64,000 nucleotides of DNA from Arsenophonus apicola (GCF_020268605.1 NZ_CP084223.1:30566-94565); one strand, 5' to 3'. Shown: positions 9,512-19,524, counted from the first letter of the stretch. Notes: generated by a model from the letters alone, not told the origin. Program-made: numbers and translations.

Positions 9512-9985
9512 TTAATAAAATCCCAGCAGGCGTTTTTCGTTTCCATCCCCGACGATGACCGCGTGTGGGGTAATGGATTCAATCCAAAAAGACGTATCGA
9601 GAACCCGCTCACCGTGATGAAGTTCAGTGGTTTTTCCATTAGCAAAAATCAGTCTGGCGGTCAGTTGCTTGCCACTGCCGTATATTTCTTCTACTTTTGG
9701 CAACAGTGTGTTGGGGGAGGCCTTCACGCCTTCAATTGCGCGTGATTTCGATATTTGCACATTCACCCCACTGTCTTGAAGCTCCCGTTGTATTTTTGCC
9801 CGCGCGGCTTTCGCTTCTAGCAAAATGGTTTCTGCCTGCAGCTGCTCCAGATGCTTCACGGTGTATTCTTCGATATCGAACATCGGTAATTTTTGGGGTG
9901 AGGTGAGCGTAGAGGGTGTTTGCGCAAAGAGTGCACCACTTAACCCCCATATCGCAAAAAACTGCACATATTTAATCATTGGCAT
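9512..9985 (-). CDS. pilP: Thin-pilus biogenesis protein PilP
   Basis: 157 residues from MPMIKYV. The GAAGGAGC ribosome site lies within the last codons of pilO, so the genes overlap by 14 nt. A signal peptide (ending near LFAQ), then a charged, probably coiled-coil stretch with many Glu/Lys/Ala (about 35-75) and a small beta-rich C-terminus. IncI PilP is a periplasmic component of unknown biochemistry; assignment rests on position, length and this layout. Confidence 0.75.
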   Translation of the reverse strand: MPMIKYVQFFAIWGLSGALFAQTPSTLTSPQKLPMFDIEEYTVKHLEQLQAETILLEAKAARAKIQRELQDSGVNVQISKSRAIEGVKASPNTLLPKVEEIYGSGKQLTARLIFANGKTTELHHGERVLDTSFWIESITPHAVIVGDGNEKRLLGFY

Positions 9986-11240
9986 ACAATGCTCCTTCAA
10001 TTCGGTAAAGCAGACGCCCCTGACTGAGGCGGATGGTCAGAGACTGCAATCGCAATCCCACATCGTCGAGTGCGTCAAATAACAAAATGGGGGTGATAGG
10101 GGTTTCCAACGTAAAGGGAAAACGTTGCCACGATGAAGTCAGCGCTTCATTTGACGCTTCCGGCTCCTGAAGATTGAGATTAAGACGCATGCGTTGGGCA
10201 AAGGTCGTTAAGCGCTGGATTTGACTATCCCTATCCGGCAACGCCCGTGTATCTTTCACCATCTGAAATTTGACCGGTTGCGAAAAGCCCCCAATGTCCC
10301 CTTCCTGCGGTAAGTTAAAATACGGCTGGGATTTCGGAAAATGCTGTTTGACGCGCTCGGCAAAATCACCGACCGTAGTCCCTGGCACACGGGTGTAAGC
10401 AAAACGAATTGTTCCGTCCTGGCTACATTGGGCCTCAGTAAATCGCCAACCGGCCAGCGATAATGGCAGCGCTTGCCACTGCGCTCCACAGCGTTGGATG
10501 AACGCTTTTACCCGGGGCATTTCTTGCCAAGGGGTGGTTGAAGTTGATTGCGCTTGCTGTTGGGCAAGCAATGTCTTTCTGATTTCTGCCTGGTGCAAGG
10601 CTGCTTTTTGCGCCTGATAGCTGCGGAAGCCCCAATGTCCGGTGGCGAGTAAAATCAAAAGCGCCGTAATACCCAAAAAAACACCTCGGCGAGAGGTGGT
10701 TTTAAACCGCGCGCTAGCTGGGAACCCCCCTTTGCAAATGAATGCGTCCAAATCAAAAGGGGTGCTATTGGGGATTTGCCAGTCTTCTGGTGCAAAAATC
10801 TGCCAGCCTGTCTCTGGCTCACTATTAAGTTGCAGAAAGTTTTTCTGCATCTTTTCGATAGTATGCCTGTCGCCCACCACATCATTGGTCAAAACACCCT
10901 CAAGAAAACTGACAAAAAGGTAGTTTTTTTCCTCAATAGCTATGATGACAAAGCCGCTCGTTTTCAGTTTTTGCACAATCAACAATGACAGTGCAAATCC
11001 TTCTTTTACTGATTTTGGTAAGTGCAGTGGACGCCAGTTCATCATACCCAGCAACACTTTCAGGTTTTTTTCACGGTCACGGTAGCGATAACTGACAACA
11101 TGCGTCGCACCCCGCCGGCGGGCTTGTGCTTTTGGCTTTTTAAAGGCGCGCAATGGGGCAGGGACCCAGTCAATACCTGCAACAAAAACGGTGTTCCCTC
11201 GCAAAATTGGCGTGATAGCGAATTGCGTTTTTTTCTGCAT
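9972..11240 (-). CDS. pilO: Thin-pilus biogenesis protein PilO
   Basis: 422 residues starting at MQKKTQ behind GAGGT, just after the pilN stop. A cytoplasmic N-terminal half is followed by one membrane helix near residues 187-204 (GVFLGITALLILLATG) and a periplasmic C-terminal half. The size and bitopic layout fit IncI PilO, thought to link the inner-membrane platform to the PilN secretin. It overlaps pilP by 14 nt, indicating one operon. Confidence 0.78.
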   Translation of the reverse strand: MQKKTQFAITPILRGNTVFVAGIDWVPAPLRAFKKPKAQARRRGATHVVSYRYRDREKNLKVLLGMMNWRPLHLPKSVKEGFALSLLIVQKLKTSGFVIIAIEEKNYLFVSFLEGVLTNDVVGDRHTIEKMQKNFLQLNSEPETGWQIFAPEDWQIPNSTPFDLDAFICKGGFPASARFKTTSRRGVFLGITALLILLATGHWGFRSYQAQKAALHQAEIRKTLLAQQQAQSTSTTPWQEMPRVKAFIQRCGAQWQALPLSLAGWRFTEAQCSQDGTIRFAYTRVPGTTVGDFAERVKQHFPKSQPYFNLPQEGDIGGFSQPVKFQMVKDTRALPDRDSQIQRLTTFAQRMRLNLNLQEPEASNEALTSSWQRFPFTLETPITPILLFDALDDVGLRLQSLTIRLSQGRLLYRIEGALYAND

Positions 11241-11248
11241 GGTCGACC

Positions 11249-12871
11249 TCACAGTAAAACCGGGGTGATTAACACCACTAACAACTTATCACGCTCATCG
11301 GCTGTTTTGCCGCCGCCTAAGCCAAAGAACCACGGTTGGCCAACACCTTGTTGGCTGCCTTTGCGGCCGGTTTGCTGAAAGCCGGACAAGATAAGCGTCT
11401 GCCCGGTTTTCATCTTCACGCGCTGATTAAAAGTTTTTAGCTGGGTATTTAAAAGTTCAACGGAACTCTCACCAGAGGTGAAGGTGCGCCTTGTCGGTGG
11501 CTCAGAAAGGTTGATTGCAAATTGCAGGAGCAAATGCTGATTGTCGCTCATGATATTCGGCAGCATGTTAATATTGAAGCCGGTGGTGATTGTGGCCGGT
11601 TGTATTGATGTCGCATTGCCCACATTGGCGGTCGATTGCGTTGTGACCTGTGCCACATAGTCTTCCTGCTCAGCCACCTGCATCGCCACGGGAGACAGGT
11701 TGGTGGTCGTTGAAGACTGTTGGGTCACGACACTCACTTTCGCCTGCTCTGACAACGCTTTGATAAAGGCTTTGGAGCCGGCAAGCTGACCATCAACCAG
11801 CGAAATACCGCCGGTCATGATATTTCCGGCTACTGAACCAAACGATTGGGTTAGGGTTAACCCAAGTTTGCCGGTATTAAAAACCGCTGCCCAATCAAGT
11901 CCTAGCTGGTCTTTTTGATGCTTTTCAACACTTAATACTTCCACATTCAAAATGACCTGCCTGTCGAGCGTTTGATTGCGCTCGGCAACAAACTGCTCAA
12001 CGGTATCCAAAACGCGCGGGACATCGGTGACGGTCAGGTTGCCCGCAGAAAGAAACATCCGCCCTAGTCCGGGCGTGAGCATCGATTTCACTGCCCCTTG
12101 TAAATCCGCATAGAGCGACGATTTAATCAAGGTAGAGGTGGATTGTGAGGTATTTGTATCGCCGGCAATCGAATTGCCGCCCTGTCCACCACTATTACCG
12201 GATTTTGAGGTGGTGCCACTGACGACTTTCGACTGATATTCAGTCTGCGAGTCCATGAAGTTCAGAGTAAATGACCGCGTTTCCAACGCGTAGATAACAA
12301 TCTTTCCTGAGTCATAGCGCCACGATACGCCCAGACGACTGACTATCGTATCCAAAAGACCGGCCAACGTCCCCTGCCAGTGAATCTCCTTCAAGGTGGC
12401 ACCGCCGGTCATCGGTGGCGACGCTGCGGGTGAGCCTATTGCAGAAAGCGGGAGCATGCCATTAGCATCCGGCAGCGGAATATCCCCTTTGATTTGCTGG
12501 GTCTGGCCACCCCCAACGCCCCCGATTAATGTTAACGCATCGGGGGTGATAGAAACCGGAATACGACAAACGCGGGTGATGCGCTCAGAAACCTCATGCA
12601 AACTGATTGCGCCCTGACGATGAAGGGTGATATTGCAAGGCGGTGTCGTTCTTTTGGTCACCGCACGCACGTTAATAGGAGTAGTATCCACCCATTGCCG
12701 AGGTGTTTCGCGCATCACCGACTGTGGACTGGTCAGTTGCTTAATGTGCTGTTTTGCCTGCGCGCTGATATCATCACTGCGCTGGAGATTTTGATTAATG
12801 CGGTCAACACTGGCGCAGCCAGATAATGCCAGCGCCAAGAAAAATGGCGCAGCGGGAAAAATCGCTCGCAT
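11249..12871 (-). CDS. pilN: Thin-pilus outer-membrane secretin PilN
   Basis: 540 residues. The start is MRAIFPAAPF with AAGGATAT upstream, giving a lipoprotein signal with lipobox LSGCAS; longer upstream readings lack it. The C-terminal third is the secretin beta-domain, ending in the hallmark region GQTLILSGF and LVVLITPVLL. A glycine/serine-rich linker sits mid-protein. It forms the outer-membrane pore for the pilus. This is the first recognisable pil gene; pilL and pilM, which normally flank it upstream, are not in the window. Confidence 0.9.
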   Translation of the reverse strand: MRAIFPAAPFFLALALSGCASVDRINQNLQRSDDISAQAKQHIKQLTSPQSVMRETPRQWVDTTPINVRAVTKRTTPPCNITLHRQGAISLHEVSERITRVCRIPVSITPDALTLIGGVGGGQTQQIKGDIPLPDANGMLPLSAIGSPAASPPMTGGATLKEIHWQGTLAGLLDTIVSRLGVSWRYDSGKIVIYALETRSFTLNFMDSQTEYQSKVVSGTTSKSGNSGGQGGNSIAGDTNTSQSTSTLIKSSLYADLQGAVKSMLTPGLGRMFLSAGNLTVTDVPRVLDTVEQFVAERNQTLDRQVILNVEVLSVEKHQKDQLGLDWAAVFNTGKLGLTLTQSFGSVAGNIMTGGISLVDGQLAGSKAFIKALSEQAKVSVVTQQSSTTTNLSPVAMQVAEQEDYVAQVTTQSTANVGNATSIQPATITTGFNINMLPNIMSDNQHLLLQFAINLSEPPTRRTFTSGESSVELLNTQLKTFNQRVKMKTGQTLILSGFQQTGRKGSQQGVGQPWFFGLGGGKTADERDKLLVVLITPVLL

Positions 12872-12960
12872 GGTATATCCTTTTGTTTTAACTTTTAAAG
12901 GCGTGAAAGATGAAATTGAAAGTATTGTTTGCTTACTGTCAGGAGTTAGGACGCATTGTG

Positions 12961-13029
12961 TCCATCTTAACCTCCAAAGGGTACTCCCACCGACATAAGG
13001 TGGGAGGGGAATTTGGAGGTTAAGATGGA
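12961..13029. repeat. 69-nt near-palindrome carrying mirrored RBS and start codons
   Basis: Perfect 18-nt arms (12961-12978 and 13012-13029) enclose a second 8-bp stem (CTCCCACC at 12984-12991 with GGTGGGAG at 12999-13006). Both outer arms read outward as TTTGGAGGTTAAGATGGA, that is, a GGAGG ribosome site and ATG on each strand. The plus arm starts the ORF at 13024; the minus arm starts an eight-codon ORF. It could be a cruciform, an operator or an RNA hairpin masking both start sites. Confidence 0.8.
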
Positions 13030-13255
13030 AAGAGGAAGATTTAGCCACTATATTGATGAAGTGCTCAAAACACCTAATGTGAGATATTTCAAAATATTTT
13101 TGCTTAATCCTGAAATTTCGGAAAACCCCAAATTTAACGAGATCAATCTTAAGATATCCTCACTGAGACAATTAGCTATCTATTTTGAATTAAAAACTAA
13201 AAAATCCGATGAATCAGGTTCAGACACCAAGGAAGGTGCTAACTTAAACTGCTGA
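13024..13255 (+). CDS. Small protein of unknown function
   Basis: 76-77 residues starting MERGRFSHYIDEVL from the ATG in the right arm of the 69-nt palindrome, with GGAGG 6 nt upstream. No recognisable family, signal peptide or membrane segment. The last 25 codons overlap the opposite-strand gene ending at 13180. The strong ribosome site supports it; the overlap counts against it. Confidence 0.4.
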
Positions 13256-13572
13256 GCAAGTTTAGTGATAAATATAAGTACATCAGCAGCGTTCGGTAAT
13301 GATACTTGCTTGTGATTCGCCTTAATGTCCTCGTCAGAAACTGGCGAGAAATTTAAATCATCTGAAAAAATTGTTACAAGTAATATTTTTTCGTCGCTGT
13401 AATGAATAATAACCTCAGTAATAGCCGTGCACCCACGGTAACATTTAACAAAAATTTTAGTGATTTTTGGCATTCGCTGTTTAACGCTTAGCAAGAAATT
13501 ATCCCATTCCTGGCTTTGCTCAATTTCTTCGGTGAAGGTAATATCAAATAGGTCATCCGAAAAATATCCCAT
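13180..13572 (-). CDS. Unknown acidic 130-residue protein
   Basis: 130 residues, acidic, starting MGYFSDDLFD behind AGGAG (8 nt spacing). No domain recognised; soluble, with a single CYRGC cysteine pair. Its start lies about 50 nt from the Tn3-family transposon end, so any upstream operon partners may have been displaced. It ends convergently into the small plus-strand ORF. Confidence 0.5.
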   Translation of the reverse strand: MGYFSDDLFDITFTEEIEQSQEWDNFLLSVKQRMPKITKIFVKCYRGCTAITEVIIHYSDEKILLVTIFSDDLNFSPVSDEDIKANHKQVSLPNAADVLIFITKLAQQFKLAPSLVSEPDSSDFLVFNSK

Positions 13573-13660
13573 TCTTTTCTCCTAATCAAACGTCAATAGG
13601 GAAGATGAATCTGCATTGGTAGGGGTCAGCTTGGAAAACGGAAAATATCCTACGCTAAGC

Positions 13661-16570
13661 TTATTTTTTGTACCGACCTATATTAACTGCACGCAACGGA
13701 CGGTATTTACCTGAGCCCAACTTTAGATTATTCCGCCAGATATAATCACCACTTAGATTGATATGCTCCCAACCTAGAGGGGATAAATGAGAAATTAATG
13801 CCTCATGAATCTGAATTCCTTTTCGTTTTAAAGATTCGATAGCTCTTTCTATATATACGGTATTCCACAACGTAATCGCCGCTGTTAACAATGTTAACCC
13901 ACAGGCACGATAGCTTTGATTTTCCAGACCTCGATCTCTGATTTCGCCTAACCGGTGCATAAAAATGGCTCGTGCTAGGGCATTGCGAGCTTCACCCTTA
14001 TTTAAACCTGCTTGCACTCGACGACGTAGCTCAGGATCGCAAAACCAATCCAGCATAAACAGCGTTCGTTCGATACGACCGATTTCCCGTAATGCTTTTG
14101 CCAGACCATTTTGTTTGGGATAACTCGCCAATTTTTTTAACATTAGCGACGCAGTGACTGTTCCCTGTTTAATCGAGGTTGCCAGCCGAAGTACCTCATG
14201 CCAATGTTTTTCAATTTCCCGGATATCCAGACTCGTCGAGGATATCAGCGACTGTAGCCCGGGTATTGTTTTGCTTTCCCTTTGATAAATAGTTTCTTTT
14301 CAGGAAGATCCCTGATCCGAGGGCAGAATGCAAATCCCAATAAATGCATAAGTGCGAAGACATGCTCAGTGAAACCAGCTGTATCGGTATAATGCTCTGT
14401 AATTTCCAATTCACTTTCGTGATACAACAAGCCATCAAGTACATGGGTAGAATCTCTTACTCTGCTAATGACTTGAGTATAAAATGGGCTGTATTGATCT
14501 GAGATATGAGTATAAATCTGCACACCAGGCTCTGGGCCGTATTTTAGATTTACATGTCCTGCATATCGACCATGACTTCCAACCCGAAAATTTTGCCCGT
14601 CAGATGATGACGTTGTACCATTTCCCCACACGGCTGCCAGCGGGCTCTTTTTTTGGGTATTCACCAGCTCAGCAAGTGCAGCTGAATAAGTTTCATCTCT
14701 GATGTACCAAGCTTGAATACCTTCGAGTGATGATTTTGTTGTTCCTGGGCAGGACTGAGCCATTTTCGTTATCCCCAAATTGATACCATCTGCAAGGATA
14801 GTCGTCAGTAACAACTTTTTTGTTTTGGGTCTGACGTGATTATTTTTGAGGTGAGTAAAGTGGTGGGTAAATCCACTCCAACCGTCCACTTCATCTAATA
14901 TTTCAGTGATTTTTGGGCGAGGTAACATGGCATAAACGAGGTCAGCAAAGGAGAAACGTCTGAAGGAACGCTGTCATCAAGTGGCGTTACTTTTACACCA
15001 TTTTCTGATATATCAACATCATGCAAATCTCCCGCAATCGCCATCGCATTCACTTCTTCCAGACGTGATGATAACAGCGCCATACGTGAGCTAAGGTATT
15101 TTTGGCAATCTGTTGGAATGGCGAGTGGTAACTGAGTCTCTTTGAGTAATTTTTCAAAATCAGCGGAAGGAATAAGATAATCGTCAAAATTCTGGTAGCG
15201 TCGCGACCCCTTTACCCAGATATCACCCGATCTTAATGCGCCTTTTAGCTCATTAAGGACACAAAACTCATAGTATTTTCGGTCAATCCCCGAGGGGTTA
15301 TGACCAATTTTTCCAGTTTTCAGGGATAAAATTTATGGGCGCGGATGGCGGCACCTTTCGGAGTTGTTTTCGGTATATTTCTTTATAGGGTCTCAAGCGC
15401 TTCACTAAGTGACAGCGCTGTAGGAGTTGCCTTGAATTGCAATGCTGATAACATACGGGGGGCATATTTACGCAACGTACTGTATTTTTCGGTGATCAGA
15501 TTAAGAGGCTCAAAATTATCCTTTCGGGCTAAAAACTGTGTTTCTTCCAGACTGGCGACAAATTCTGGCCAAGGAAGTACGCCTTCTATTGCAGTCCAAG
15601 GATCATCCCCTGATTCTCGTGCATTTAGCAGAGCCTGCCCAACGGTAAGATATTGCTTTAACTTACTCTGAATGAGTTTTCCTGTTTTTTGAAGTCGTTC
15701 GGCCTGTGTACGCTTTGCTCTACTGAATAAACTGCCCAAGATACGTTCATGTAATTCGATAATTTCATCAGTCAGTGTGGCCCTTGCTTCTGAGATAACA
15801 CAAACCAACATGGCGTAACGACGTGTCTCGGAGAATTTAGCCAGATCCCTGCTATTCATTTTTCTACCTTCTCGAGCCAATTTGAGCAGTCGGTTTTGGT
15901 GAACGGAAAGCGAAATACCTTCAGGTAAAGCCAATCCCTCAATAGCATTTAATCTATCAATATGCTGCAACACATTTTTACCATTAATTTTCCCCGGAGG
16001 TTGAAGCAGCCAAGCAAGACGGCTTAGTTGTTCATCCCCTGAGATCAACAGATTATCTAAGGCTGTTTTATGTTGTGGTTCCAGTTGCGTTGTCAGTGCT
16101 GTAAACACTGCTCTATCCGCAATTGTCGTGGCTTCAGCAAGGGTCCTCTCAACCACATCAATGGAAGGGAAGATAACATTATTATTATGTAGCCAGATGA
16201 GCATCTCTTCAGCAAGGATCAAACCTTTGTCGGTTCGCATAGCATGAGGATATAAATGACTAATGCACATTTTTTGCAAAGGCTTACTGAATGGCACTAA
16301 TTGTAAATAGCGATAGAGCTCGGCAAGGTGCTCCCAACGGGTTTCCTCTCTAGCAGCGTACTTTTGCCATAAATCAGGATTGAGTTTCAATCTCTCTGCC
16401 ACTCTGGATAGAATACCATCGTGGGGAAGCGCATTTTTATCTGGGGTAAAACCCAGCCCTCGTAGATAACAGAGTAAAATTGCAAAGCCTAAACGGTTAG
16501 GGGGTCTTCGATGTTTTTTAATGAGAATCAGATCTTGCTCATTTAAAAAACATATTCGTGCTGAAGCAGG
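13661..16570 (-). pseudogene. tnpA: Tn3-family transposase TnpA, multiply frameshifted
   Basis: The whole length of a roughly 970-residue Tn3 transposase can be followed across four or more frames. N-terminal parts read NRLGFAILLCYLRGLGFTP and MAERLKLNPDLWQKYAAREE. The central catalytic region has D in SSSDGQNFR and D in YTHISDQYSPFY, and the C-terminus has the glutamate in NKGEARNALARAIF and ends LSPLGWEHINLSGDYIW. All three DDE residues are retained. Shifts lie near 14145-14245, 14930, 15340 and 16560. As read it is non-functional. Confidence 0.9.
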
Positions 16571-16693
16571 ATGTCATCATCAGGTACAACCAGTAAACGT
16601 TCTTTTCATCACTGCTCAGTATTTGTCGTCGTGGCATCAATGCTCTCCCAGAATACGGACATAGCTCGCTCTGATTTTCAAAATATAAGCCTA

Positions 16694-17317
16694 TTAAGAA
16701 AATGTTTTCTGTTTAACAATGCGTATAACCGTTCGTTCAGAAACACCACATAACCTCGCAGTATCTCGGATGCTCTGCCTATTATTTACTCGAAGTTCAA
16801 TGATTTTTTCATGCAATTGATGGTCAGCCTGACGCCCCCTGAATTTACCTACCGCCTTAGCTTTTGCTATACCTTCCTGTTGTCGGCGGCGACGATCCAG
16901 ATAATCTTTTCTAGCGATAGCAGCCAGCATGTCTAACATCATCCCGTTAATAGCTTTAAGCATAACAAAGGTAAACTCATCGCCAACATTTGACGTCAGA
17001 GCTATATGGCTTGTTGGAAGATCCAAACTAACAACAATAAGGTCTTTTTCCTGGATAAGACGTTTTAATTTTTCCCAACCCTTTTCATCTAGGCGTGAAA
17101 GACGATCAACCTGTTCAATGAGAATAATGTCACCAGATGCTGCATCATCAAGCAAACGTAAAAGTTCTGGTCGTTGGAGTGAGGCCCCAGATACATTTTC
17201 AGTGTACCAACTGGCCATGCGAAACCCTTTTTCTTCAACGAAAGCTTTCATCCTATTTTTAGCTCGGAGAGCGTCCTGTTCTTTTGTTGATGCGCGGAGA
17301 TAACCATGAATGTACAT
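16694..17317 (-). CDS. tnpR: Serine resolvase of the Tn3-family element
   Basis: 207 residues. The catalytic serine is S10 in YLRASTKEQD; the conserved core follows (GDIILIEQVDRLSR) and a C-terminal helix-turn-helix (RDTARLCGVSERTVIRI). It resolves cointegrates at res. Intact while tnpA is not. Slightly long for the family because of an insertion of about 15 residues after LDLPTSH. Confidence 0.92.
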   Translation of the reverse strand: MYIHGYLRASTKEQDALRAKNRMKAFVEEKGFRMASWYTENVSGASLQRPELLRLLDDAASGDIILIEQVDRLSRLDEKGWEKLKRLIQEKDLIVVSLDLPTSHIALTSNVGDEFTFVMLKAINGMMLDMLAAIARKDYLDRRRRQQEGIAKAKAVGKFRGRQADHQLHEKIIELRVNNRQSIRDTARLCGVSERTVIRIVKQKTFS

Positions 17318-17339
17318 TTTTCACCCATTGATGACGTTT

Positions 17340-17460
17340 AAGTGGTGATCATAATGTATATGACAGATAAGTAATGATCTAATAGAAAAATGTCAACCCA
17401 TTAGCTTGTGACAATGGGGTGTACTCAAATGTCATGCGTGGTTAGGTTTTGAGTTTACAA
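17340..17460. promoter_or_regulatory. Candidate res site and tnpR promoter region
   Basis: The 250 bp between tnpR and the right inverted repeat has no gene. It contains several TGTCA/TGACA half-sites, including a pair TGTCAACCC...TTGTGACA near 17390-17414 and further copies near 17358 and 17428. Spaced TGT/ACA half-sites are what serine resolvases bind. Subsite borders cannot be fixed by eye. Confidence 0.5.
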
Positions 17461-17722
17461 TGATGAGGTGAAAGAGAAGTGGTTAAATAGGTAAAAGAAT
17501 TTAGACAATATCAATTTGTACATAAAATAGCCTTAGCGTAGGATATTTTCCGTTTTCCAAGCGCACCCCTTCCTCTGCTCCCCACCCACATAATACGTAC
17601 ATCTATTTCGTACAAAAATCACTGCCGTGAATTTTTACTTATAAACTAATATTAATATCGACTTTAATTTTTATTTGGGGTTCTACGCCGGAACCTCATA
17701 AAACAAAAAAAAGGATTCTCAG

Positions 17723-18088
17723 ATGAATTTTTTAAAGAAAACATTAGGTGGATTAGATAATAGTTACTATTTCCGTCATTTCTTCTTTGGTGCATTGATA
17801 TCAGTCATAATTTTTTGGCTAGTTAACTATAACTCTAGTGGAATTCCTGCTTCTATAATCATTATGACTATAATCAATACATTACTTTATCCATACTCAA
17901 GATTTGTATATGAACAGATCATTTCATTTATAATAGGCGATCACATTTTTTATTTTGAAATAAAATGGATGCTGACAGCAAAATTTATGACAATGATTAT
18001 CTGTTGGGCATTCTCAATATTTATCGCACCTTTTGGTTTATTTTACTTATATTATTACCATTCAAAGCAAGAAAAAGAACAAGCCTAA
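17723..18088 (+). CDS. Small inner-membrane protein of unknown function
   Basis: 121 residues starting after AAGGATTCTCAG. Three or four membrane helices (about 18-37, 43-60, 88-112) with aromatic-rich ends. No family recognised; size and layout resemble colicin immunity and plasmid exclusion proteins, but nothing specific supports that. It stands alone between the transposon and the TraM-like gene and ends convergently at a shared terminator. Confidence 0.55.
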   Translation: MNFLKKTLGGLDNSYYFRHFFFGALISVIIFWLVNYNSSGIPASIIIMTIINTLLYPYSRFVYEQIISFIIGDHIFYFEIKWMLTAKFMTMIICWAFSIFIAPFGLFYLYYYHSKQEKEQA

Positions 18089-18123
18089 TCAACACCCAAC
18101 TCCTATTAAGTTTTTAAAATTAA

Positions 18124-18159
18124 AACCGACTATAAATCGTTATAGTTTTATAATCGGTT
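18124..18159. terminator. Bidirectional terminator-like hairpin
   Basis: Inverted repeat AACCGACTATA ... TATAATCGGTT (one mismatch) followed by TATTTTT on the plus strand and preceded by an A-run. It lies between the convergent membrane-protein gene and TraM-like gene 1. Confidence 0.7.
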
Positions 18160-18164
18160 ATTTT

Positions 18165-18560
18165 TCATTTACTCTTAAAATAATAACTTAACTTATACTC
18201 CAGTTCCTCTAGGTATTTTTGATGATTTTCATCTGACATATATACCAAGGCTTTTTCTTGATTTTTTTTCGTTGCATAAAATAAAAGATTTTCCATATAC
18301 TCAATCTTTAAAACAGATTGTGCAATTAAAGCAAGTTTATCATCTAGCGTAATTTGAGGTTCTTCATTATTTTTATTCTCTTTTCTTTTTTGCATAACAA
18401 GGCAACCAATTTTTAACATTTCCATCGCAATAACAGTACGATTTGAAGTAGAATTAGGTTCACCATCGGCGCGTTTATCTTCAACGAATTCGTCTATTTT
18501 TTTCAAAATAGAATCAGGTATAGGTAAAGATAAGCGATATTTATTTTTAGAATTTCCCAT
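18165..18560 (-). CDS. traM: TraM-like relaxosome DNA-binding protein, copy 1
   Basis: 131 residues, start ATG behind AAGG. A ribbon-helix-helix-like N-terminus (YRLSLPIPDSILKKIDEF, then NSTSNRTVIAMEMLKIG) is followed by a helical C-terminus ending YYFKSK; length and layout match F TraM (127 aa). TraM binds sites beside oriT as a tetramer and contacts TraD. Position supports this: it is divergent from an F-like oriT and orf169-type gene, exactly as in F. It is clearly diverged from the copy at 55331, above all in the DNA-contacting strand. Confidence 0.75.
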   Translation of the reverse strand: MGNSKNKYRLSLPIPDSILKKIDEFVEDKRADGEPNSTSNRTVIAMEMLKIGCLVMQKRKENKNNEEPQITLDDKLALIAQSVLKIEYMENLLFYATKKNQEKALVYMSDENHQKYLEELEYKLSYYFKSK

Positions 18561-18624
18561 GCAAAACCTTAATGATTAAATTACACAATGACTATTATTT
18601 TACATTAAAATACATTTTTATAAA

Positions 18625-18825
18625 GAATCTTTATAGATTCTAATCAGAGTCTATATAGAATCTATTTTTTAATATAGATTATTTATACAATAAAATCAGC
18701 ATTTTAATAAAAAACAAAAGAATCCCTTAAGAATCTCAATGGAATCTCATAAGATTCTTTTAAGGTAAAATATATATAAAACATAGAGATGCTATAAAGA
18801 TGCTTAATGGAATCTTATAAGAATC
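18625..18825. promoter_or_regulatory. TraM-box array 1: ten GANTC sites phased at 11 bp
   Basis: GANTC pentamers start at 18625, 18636, 18647 and 18658; again at 18720, 18731, 18742 and 18753; and at 18810 and 18821. Within each group the spacing is exactly 11 bp. F-family TraM is known to recognise GANTC-type motifs cooperatively. The array lies between the traM-like start and oriT, so it should also autoregulate traM. Confidence 0.85.
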
Positions 18826-18898
18826 TAAATTTAGTAAATAAAAATATATAATTAACTAAAAAATTACACTATTTCATACATTTAAAACAAAATAAACA

Positions 18899-18960
18899 TT
18901 TTGCGTGTGGTGTGTAAGTTAGTGGTGGAAAAAGCGGATTTGGTGAGGTAACATTGGGAG
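18899..18960 (+). other. oriT: F-like origin of transfer, nic region 1
   Basis: TTTGCGTGTGGTGT at 18900-18913 followed by GTAAGTTAGTGGTGG closely resembles the F nic region (TTTGCGTGGGGTGT/GGTG). By analogy the nick falls at about 18913/18914. The block through 18960 is repeated almost unchanged at 56054. TraI encoded in the window is the expected relaxase. Confidence 0.85.
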
Positions 18961-19047
18961 TCTTTATTGGAATATCTTTTAAAAATCCTTTTGCCTCATA
19001 GGGGCGACAATATGCCGAATTGTCTTGTTTTTAATTAAAAGAGATGG

Positions 19048-19524
19048 GTGATGAAAATTAAAAAATTAATGTTATTATTTTTTCTTGTTATCTCAAAATT
19101 AGCTTTTGCCGATTGTTTTGATAAAGCGGGAAGTTATTATCATCTCGACCCCGATTATTTAAGAGCCATTGCATGGCAGGAATCTAATTTCAATCCAAAC
19201 GCAAAAAACAAAAATAAAGATAGCTCCCTTGATTTAGGAATCATGCAAATTAACACCAAAACATTTAAATCAATTAAAAAAGAATATCCGGCTTTAACAG
19301 AAAATAAATTAGTAAATAATCCATGTCTGAATATTCATATTGGTGCCATGATTTTAAATCGAAATTTTGTCAGGTTTGGTAAAAACTGGCAATCCGTAGG
19401 AATGTATAATGCCGGCATGCGAAATAATAACACATCGATTAAAAATCGTTATCGATATGCAAATTTGATTTATCAAAAATATAAAAAATTAAAATTAGAA
19501 AAAATAAGAGGGATTAAAATCTAA
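19048..19524 (+). CDS. Orf169-type lytic transglycosylase, copy 1
   Basis: 158 residues with a signal peptide (cut near AFA/D) and the SLT core: catalytic Glu in AWQESNF, then LGIMQIN and SVGMYNAG. GTG at 19048 is chosen because the second copy keeps this GTG but has lost the following ATG. In F the equivalent (geneX/orf169) lies at the same place beside oriT and helps open the cell wall for transfer. A near-identical copy is at 56202. Confidence 0.9.
   Translation: MMKIKKLMLLFFLVISKLAFADCFDKAGSYYHLDPDYLRAIAWQESNFNPNAKNKNKDSSLDLGIMQINTKTFKSIKKEYPALTENKLVNNPCLNIHIGAMILNRNFVRFGKNWQSVGMYNAGMRNNNTSIKNRYRYANLIYQKYKKLKLEKIRGIKI

Larger units (their letters stand above)
13622..17569. mobile_element. 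Tn3-family transposon with both inverted repeats
   Basis: About 3.95 kb bounded by 38-39-bp inverted repeats: the left end is GGGGTCAGCTTGGAAAACGG and the right end read inward GGGGTGCGCTTGGAAAACGG, both continuing AAAATATCCTACGCTAAG. Contents are tnpA (broken), tnpR and a res-like region; no cargo. Flanking pentamers (TGGTA left, TTCCT right) do not match, so there is no target duplication and at least one side has been rearranged since insertion. Confidence 0.9.

Noticed and set aside
16571..17303. Plus-strand ORFs over the resolvase and transposase start
   Set aside because: They are antisense shadows of tnpR and tnpA with no ribosome sites and no family resemblance.
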